Shown here one piece after another: positions 60,394 through 64,000 of a stretch of DNA of 64,000 bases. Position 1 is the stretch's first letter; each line of letters opens with the position of its first letter. The DNA lies in contig NZ_CP073748.1 of assembly GCF_024398035.1 (NCBI RefSeq), positions 3,463,001 through 3,527,000 on the forward strand, in the 5' to 3' direction. The position numbers and the translations under genes are program-made. This DNA comes from Kordiimonas sp. SCSIO 12603 (GTDB lineage Bacteria; Pseudomonadota; Alphaproteobacteria; Sphingomonadales; Kordiimonadaceae). The notes under the pieces are model-generated. The model was not told the DNA's origin, did no database searches, and saw only the letters and a list, made by a program, of their open reading frames with translations.

Positions 60394-62048
60394 TGTATGC
60401 ATACGACCAGTTTGACCATGCAATGGTCGCGAGCCGCAACGCTGAGTTTCGCGATCAAGTAGAACGTCGCCTGAAAGGTGAGCTTACAGAAGACGAGTTC
60501 AAGCCACTTCGCCTTATGAATGGCCTTTATCTGCAGCTTCATGCCTATATGCTTCGCGCGGCTATTCCGTACGGTACGTTATCAGCAGATCAGATGCGCC
60601 GCCTGGCTCATATCGCACGCAGATATGACAAAGGTTACGGCCATTTCACAACACGTCAGAACGTACAGTTTAACTGGCCAAAACTTTCTGATACGCCAGA
60701 TATTCTGGATGAGCTTGCAGAAGTTGAAATGCACGCGATCCAAACATCCGGCAACTGTATCCGCAACGTGACAACAGATCAGTTTGCTGGTGCTACCGCC
60801 GATGAAGTGGCTGATCCACGCCCATACGCGGAACTACTGCGTCAGTGGTCTACTTTCCATCCAGAATTCAGCTTCCTGCCGCGTAAATTCAAAATTGCTA
60901 TCACTGGAGCGAGTGCTGACCGTGCTGCCGTGAAATGGCATGATATTGGCCTTGTTCTGAAGCAGAATGACGCTGGTGAGGTTGGTTTTGAAGTAAGCGT
61001 TGGCGGCGGCATGGGCCGTACGCCTGTAATCGGCAAAGTGATCCGCGATTTCCTTCCTGAGAAAGATCTACTTTCATACATGGAAGCAATCTTGCGCGTT
61101 TATAATGAAAACGGCCGCCGGGATAACAAATATAAAGCACGTATCAAAATTCTTGTGGAAGCAATGGGTGCTGATGAATATGCGCGCCAGACAGAAGCAG
61201 AATGGGAACGCATCAAAGATGCACCTATTGATGTACCTGAAGAAGAGGCAGCACGTATTAAAGCCTTCTTTGCTCCTCCACCGCTTGAAGTGCTTGAGGA
61301 AACCAATGCTTCGGTGGACGAATTCGCAAGCAAGAACTTCCTGTTTGCAAGCTGGTTGAATAACAACACCAACAAGCACAAAGTGCCAGGGTATGTGAAT
61401 GTAACAGTTTCACTGAAGCCACACGGTGGTATTGCGGGTGATGCAACAGCCGAACAGATGGAACTGGTTGCTGCGCTTGCTGATGCCTACAGCCAATCTG
61501 AAATTCGTGTAAGCCACGAGCAAAACCTTATCTTGCCGCATGTACCAGTAAAAGACCTTGCCACTATCTGGGCAGATCTCGATGAAGCAGGTCTCGGTAC
61601 AGCAAATGTTGGCTTGATTACAGACATGATTGTCTGCCCTGGTCTTGATTACTGTGCGCTTGCAAATGCCCGCTCTATTCCAATCGGACAGGCAATCTCA
61701 AACCGCTTCGACGATATGAAACGCATTCAGGATATCGGCCCGCTCAAGATTAAGATGTCCGGCTGTATCAATGCATGTGGTCACCACCATGCGGGCCATA
61801 TTGGCATTCTTGGTGTCGACCGTAAAGGCGAAGAAAGCTACCAGATTCTACTTGGCGGCTCAGGCGCTGAGGACGCATCAAAGGGCACAATTTTGGGCCC
61901 TGGTTTTGACGAACACGGAATCGTAGATGCTGTTGAAAAAGTAGTAGCGGTTTATTTAGGTGAACGAGAAGAAGGCGAAGAGTTCCTAGGCACTTACCGC
62001 CGTATTGGCGCACAGCCATTTAAGGAGGCGCTTTATGGCACTCATTAA
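60393..62048 (+). CDS. Nitrite/sulfite reductase (siroheme 4Fe-4S hemoprotein)
   Basis: 551 residues from the ATG at 60393 overlapping the DUF2849 stop. Ferredoxin-type siroheme reductase: two repeats with parasites of NFTTRQNVQF-type segments (GHFTTRQNVQFNW near 87), TSGNCIRNVT near 121, then CPGLDYC (C-x5-C) near 417 and SGCINACGHHHAGHIG near 457 (C-x3-C), the four Cys of the siroheme/4Fe-4S centre. In this operon it most likely reduces sulfite to sulfide for cysteine synthesis; family members reduce nitrite as well. Confidence 0.92.
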   Translation: MYAYDQFDHAMVASRNAEFRDQVERRLKGELTEDEFKPLRLMNGLYLQLHAYMLRAAIPYGTLSADQMRRLAHIARRYDKGYGHFTTRQNVQFNWPKLSDTPDILDELAEVEMHAIQTSGNCIRNVTTDQFAGATADEVADPRPYAELLRQWSTFHPEFSFLPRKFKIAITGASADRAAVKWHDIGLVLKQNDAGEVGFEVSVGGGMGRTPVIGKVIRDFLPEKDLLSYMEAILRVYNENGRRDNKYKARIKILVEAMGADEYARQTEAEWERIKDAPIDVPEEEAARIKAFFAPPPLEVLEETNASVDEFASKNFLFASWLNNNTNKHKVPGYVNVTVSLKPHGGIAGDATAEQMELVAALADAYSQSEIRVSHEQNLILPHVPVKDLATIWADLDEAGLGTANVGLITDMIVCPGLDYCALANARSIPIGQAISNRFDDMKRIQDIGPLKIKMSGCINACGHHHAGHIGILGVDRKGEESYQILLGGSGAEDASKGTILGPGFDEHGIVDAVEKVVAVYLGEREEGEEFLGTYRRIGAQPFKEALYGTH

Positions 62049-62544
62049 TTTCACAGGTATTGAAGCTGGCAACTGGACAGTTCTAGCTGAAGATGAACAG
62101 CCAACTGAAGGCGCCAAGGTTGCTGCCTCGGTTGCTCGTATTACCGAGGAAAACGAAGGCTTCTTCGCCGCTGTTGGCGAACTGGGCGCTGTGGTTTCTA
62201 CAGAGACTGCCTATGCCGATTTAACACCACTTCTCAACAAGCTTTCTTTTGTAGCGATTGAGTTCCCAGCGTTTACTGATGGCCGTGGTTTCTCACTAGC
62301 TGTACGCCTACGTAAAGACCTTGGTTTTAAAGGTGAAATCCGCGCTGTTGGCCCAGTGATGCCTGATCAGGCCATGCACCTTATGCGCTCTGGCTTTGAT
62401 ACAGTTGATGTAGCAGACGAACGCAAAGAAGCGTTTGAAGCCTGCGCTGCTCGCTTCAAGCAGTTTTACCAAAGCGATTACCGTGGTGCGGTTTCCATCG
62501 CACACGCTCGCCATTCATCAGATGAAAGCAGGAAAGCATCATGA
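62035..62544 (+). CDS. DUF934 family protein
   Basis: 169 residues from the ATG at 62035, behind AAGGAGG, overlapping the reductase end by 14 bp (frame open from 62005). Matches DUF934: IEFPAFTDGRGFSLAVRLRK near 79-98 and GPVMPDQAMHLMRSGFDTVDV split around 107-127. DUF934 proteins are always found next to sulfite reductase and cysH; role unclear. Its stop overlaps cysH by 4 bp. Confidence 0.9.
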   Translation: MALINFTGIEAGNWTVLAEDEQPTEGAKVAASVARITEENEGFFAAVGELGAVVSTETAYADLTPLLNKLSFVAIEFPAFTDGRGFSLAVRLRKDLGFKGEIRAVGPVMPDQAMHLMRSGFDTVDVADERKEAFEACAARFKQFYQSDYRGAVSIAHARHSSDESRKAS

Positions 62545-63293
62545 CGGCGCTACCAGCCATAAAAGATGCCAGCTATTTTGATGCACTTGATGCTGCCTCA
62601 TACCTGGATAGCAGGTATGGGGAAGGCGCACCTCAGAAGGTGATTGATGGTGCGCTGAAATATTTTGGCCGCAGATTTGCGCTGGTTTCTTCTTTCGGCT
62701 CAGAATCTGCTGTGCTTCTGCACTTAGCAGCTGAAGTTTCAAAAGATATCCCTGTCCTGTTTTTGGATACAGGGAAACTGTTTGGCGAAACACGCCGCTT
62801 TCGTGATGAGCTGACGGACAAGCTTGGCCTTACAGATGTTCGTACCATCAAACCTGATGAGAATGATCTACATACCAATGATCCAAAAGGGAACCTATGG
62901 GTAAGTGACACTAATAAATGCTGTTACTTCCGCAAGGTAGTACCTCTGGATTCAGCACTTCAAGGTTTTGAGGGTTGGGCATCTGGCCGCAAACGTTTTC
63001 AAGGTGGTGTACGCTCGCTTTTGCCGCATTTCGAAGCATCTGATGGACGTGTAAAAGTGAACCCAATGGCTTTCTGGAACAAAGAAGATGTAACGGCTTA
63101 CATTGAAAAACACAGACTGCCACGACATCCTCTCGTAGAGCAAGGGTTTGCCTCCATTGGCTGTATGCCGTGTACTGAGCCAGTGAGCGAAGGCGAAAGT
63201 GACCGTGCGGGCCGTTGGAAAGGCCAGAACAAAACCGAATGCGGCATACACTTAAGCTTAGCTGAAAACTCACGAGTACTCTCAGGGAATTAA
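62541..63293 (+). CDS. cysH: Adenylyl-sulfate (APS) reductase CysH with 4Fe-4S motif
   Basis: 250 residues. SSFGSESAVLLHL near 48-60 (adenylyl loop), FLDTGKLFGET, then CC in NKCCYFRKV near 121-129 and CMPC in IGCMPCTEP near 208-216. The CC...CxxC set binds a 4Fe-4S cluster and marks APS-type reductases, unlike E. coli PAPS reductase. The catalytic Cys is in ECGIHL at the C-terminus. Reduces APS to sulfite for the reductase upstream. Last gene of the operon. Confidence 0.92.
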   Translation: MTALPAIKDASYFDALDAASYLDSRYGEGAPQKVIDGALKYFGRRFALVSSFGSESAVLLHLAAEVSKDIPVLFLDTGKLFGETRRFRDELTDKLGLTDVRTIKPDENDLHTNDPKGNLWVSDTNKCCYFRKVVPLDSALQGFEGWASGRKRFQGGVRSLLPHFEASDGRVKVNPMAFWNKEDVTAYIEKHRLPRHPLVEQGFASIGCMPCTEPVSEGESDRAGRWKGQNKTECGIHLSLAENSRVLSGN

Positions 63294-63461
63294 GTTTTCC
63301 TCAGTGTAATTAATTACAAGTTTTGTGCGGCTCTTGATAAAAAATTACAGGAGCATGCAGCAAAAGCTTGGTCTATTTCTGAAACCTATATATGATGCCC
63401 GCGAATAAGTTTTTCTTATGTATTTGACGGATGTAAAATAGATCAATCGGCAGGAGTTATT

Positions 63462-64000
63462 ATGAAACGGTCTTTATTGCCACTAAACGCCCTACGTGCT
63501 TTTGATGCTGCTGCCCGACATATGAGCTTCAAGCTTGCCGCCGATGATCTTTCTGTAACACCTGCGGCTATCAGCCAGCAGATTCGGTCGTTAGAAGATT
63601 TTCTGGGTGTAGAATTATTCCGCCGCACTAATCGTTCACTAGTACTGACAGAAGCTGCACAGTTATCACTTGCGCCGCTAAAGCAGGCGTTTGAACACAT
63701 GGAAGAAGCTGTTGATATCCTTACAGACAGCAAAACATCTAATGTGCTGAAAGTAAGCGTATCGCCGTCTTTTGCCAGCAAATGGTTGGTACCACGAATT
63801 GCCAGGTTTTATGCGCGCCGCCCTGATGCAGTGGTAAAAATTTCAGCGACCATGATCCTCACAGACTTCAAAGTGGAAGATACTGATATTGCGATCCGTT
63901 ATGGCCTTGGCAAATATGACGGGCTGTTCGTGGAAGAAATTCTCCGGGAAACGATCTTCCCTGTTTGCTCCCCAGAACTTCTGGAAAAGAGTAACCTCAC
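63462..64000 (+). CDS. GcvA-like LysR family regulator (3' end cut by window edge)
   Basis: 179 codons up to the window edge. N-terminal HTH: LNALRAFDAAARHMSFKLAA near 8-27 and LSVTPAAISQQIRSLEDFLG near 32-51, followed by RTNRSLVLTEAA. The effector domain begins with LKVSVSPSFASKWLVPRIARF, typical of GcvA/AmpR-type regulators. CAGGAG ribosome-binding site. Relation to the sulfur operon upstream is unclear, since GcvA types control glycine cleavage or beta-lactamase genes. Confidence 0.88.
   Translation, partial: MKRSLLPLNALRAFDAAARHMSFKLAADDLSVTPAAISQQIRSLEDFLGVELFRRTNRSLVLTEAAQLSLAPLKQAFEHMEEAVDILTDSKTSNVLKVSVSPSFASKWLVPRIARFYARRPDAVVKISATMILTDFKVEDTDIAIRYGLGKYDGLFVEEILRETIFPVCSPELLEKSNL

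Overview
The window reads as a chromosomal segment of a free-living, aerobic, probably marine alphaproteobacterium of moderate GC content. The best taxonomic pointer is the sulfur-assimilation block at the right end, with the order cysG / DUF2849 / nitrite-sulfite reductase / DUF934 / cysH, which is characteristic of Alphaproteobacteria. ABA4-like, SelO and POT-family genes and several secreted S9 peptidases and amidohydrolases would fit an order such as Kordiimonadales, but that placement is inference. No rRNA, tRNA, phage, insertion sequence or CRISPR array was recognised. Genes are densely packed, with many ATGA/TAATG overlaps and many clear intrinsic terminators.

Left part (1-13.7 kb): a truncated nnrS gene lies behind a Crp/Fnr-family regulator. 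A fatty-acid hydroxylase, a HExxH secreted protein, an RHH/transmembrane/EF-hand protein, ubiD, an exported lactonase-like metallo-hydrolase and a TPR protein follow. Next come an alternative oxidase (aox) with a perfect 18-bp palindrome upstream, an AraC regulator followed by a YHS protein, a VOC protein, a DUF2946-like protein, a Met-rich outer-membrane protein and two GNATs. nnrS and aox both point to nitric-oxide or respiratory-stress tolerance.

Middle (13.8-36 kb): a ferric-reductase-like membrane protein, an FG-GAP protein, MAPEG, and a two-gene amidohydrolase operon in which one partner has lost the metal-binding HxH. An orphan double-glycine-leader peptide precedes a POT peptide transporter. 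Then come a BlaI-type repressor with a fused M56-M23 membrane protease, an S9 peptidase, a fatty-acid desaturase, a serine hydrolase, a hybrid histidine kinase with a FixL-like heme PAS domain, an AraC-GyrI regulator, an isoprenylcysteine-methyltransferase-like protein, and an operon of PQQ-type sugar dehydrogenase, cytochrome c and TonB receptor.

Right part (36-64 kb): nitroreductase-selO, ABA4-like, an acetolactate-synthase-like / aldehyde dehydrogenase / glutamate-synthase-like cluster, a sulfotransferase with an Fe-S scaffold, folE, a serralysin-type RTX protease, an NPP phosphodiesterase, a trypsin-like protease, hisI, gloB, another S9 peptidase, a small XRE/membrane-protein operon containing a 40-residue peptide gene, doxX, ung, and the siroheme/sulfite-reduction operon behind a structured leader. 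A GcvA-like LysR gene runs off the right edge.

Most interesting to follow up: the double-glycine peptide (19.5 kb), the BlaI/M56-M23 pair with its palindromic operator (21.8-23.6 kb), the RHH-TM-EF-hand protein (3.7-4.3 kb), the heme-PAS hybrid kinase (28.1 kb), and the palindromes next to nnrS and aox.
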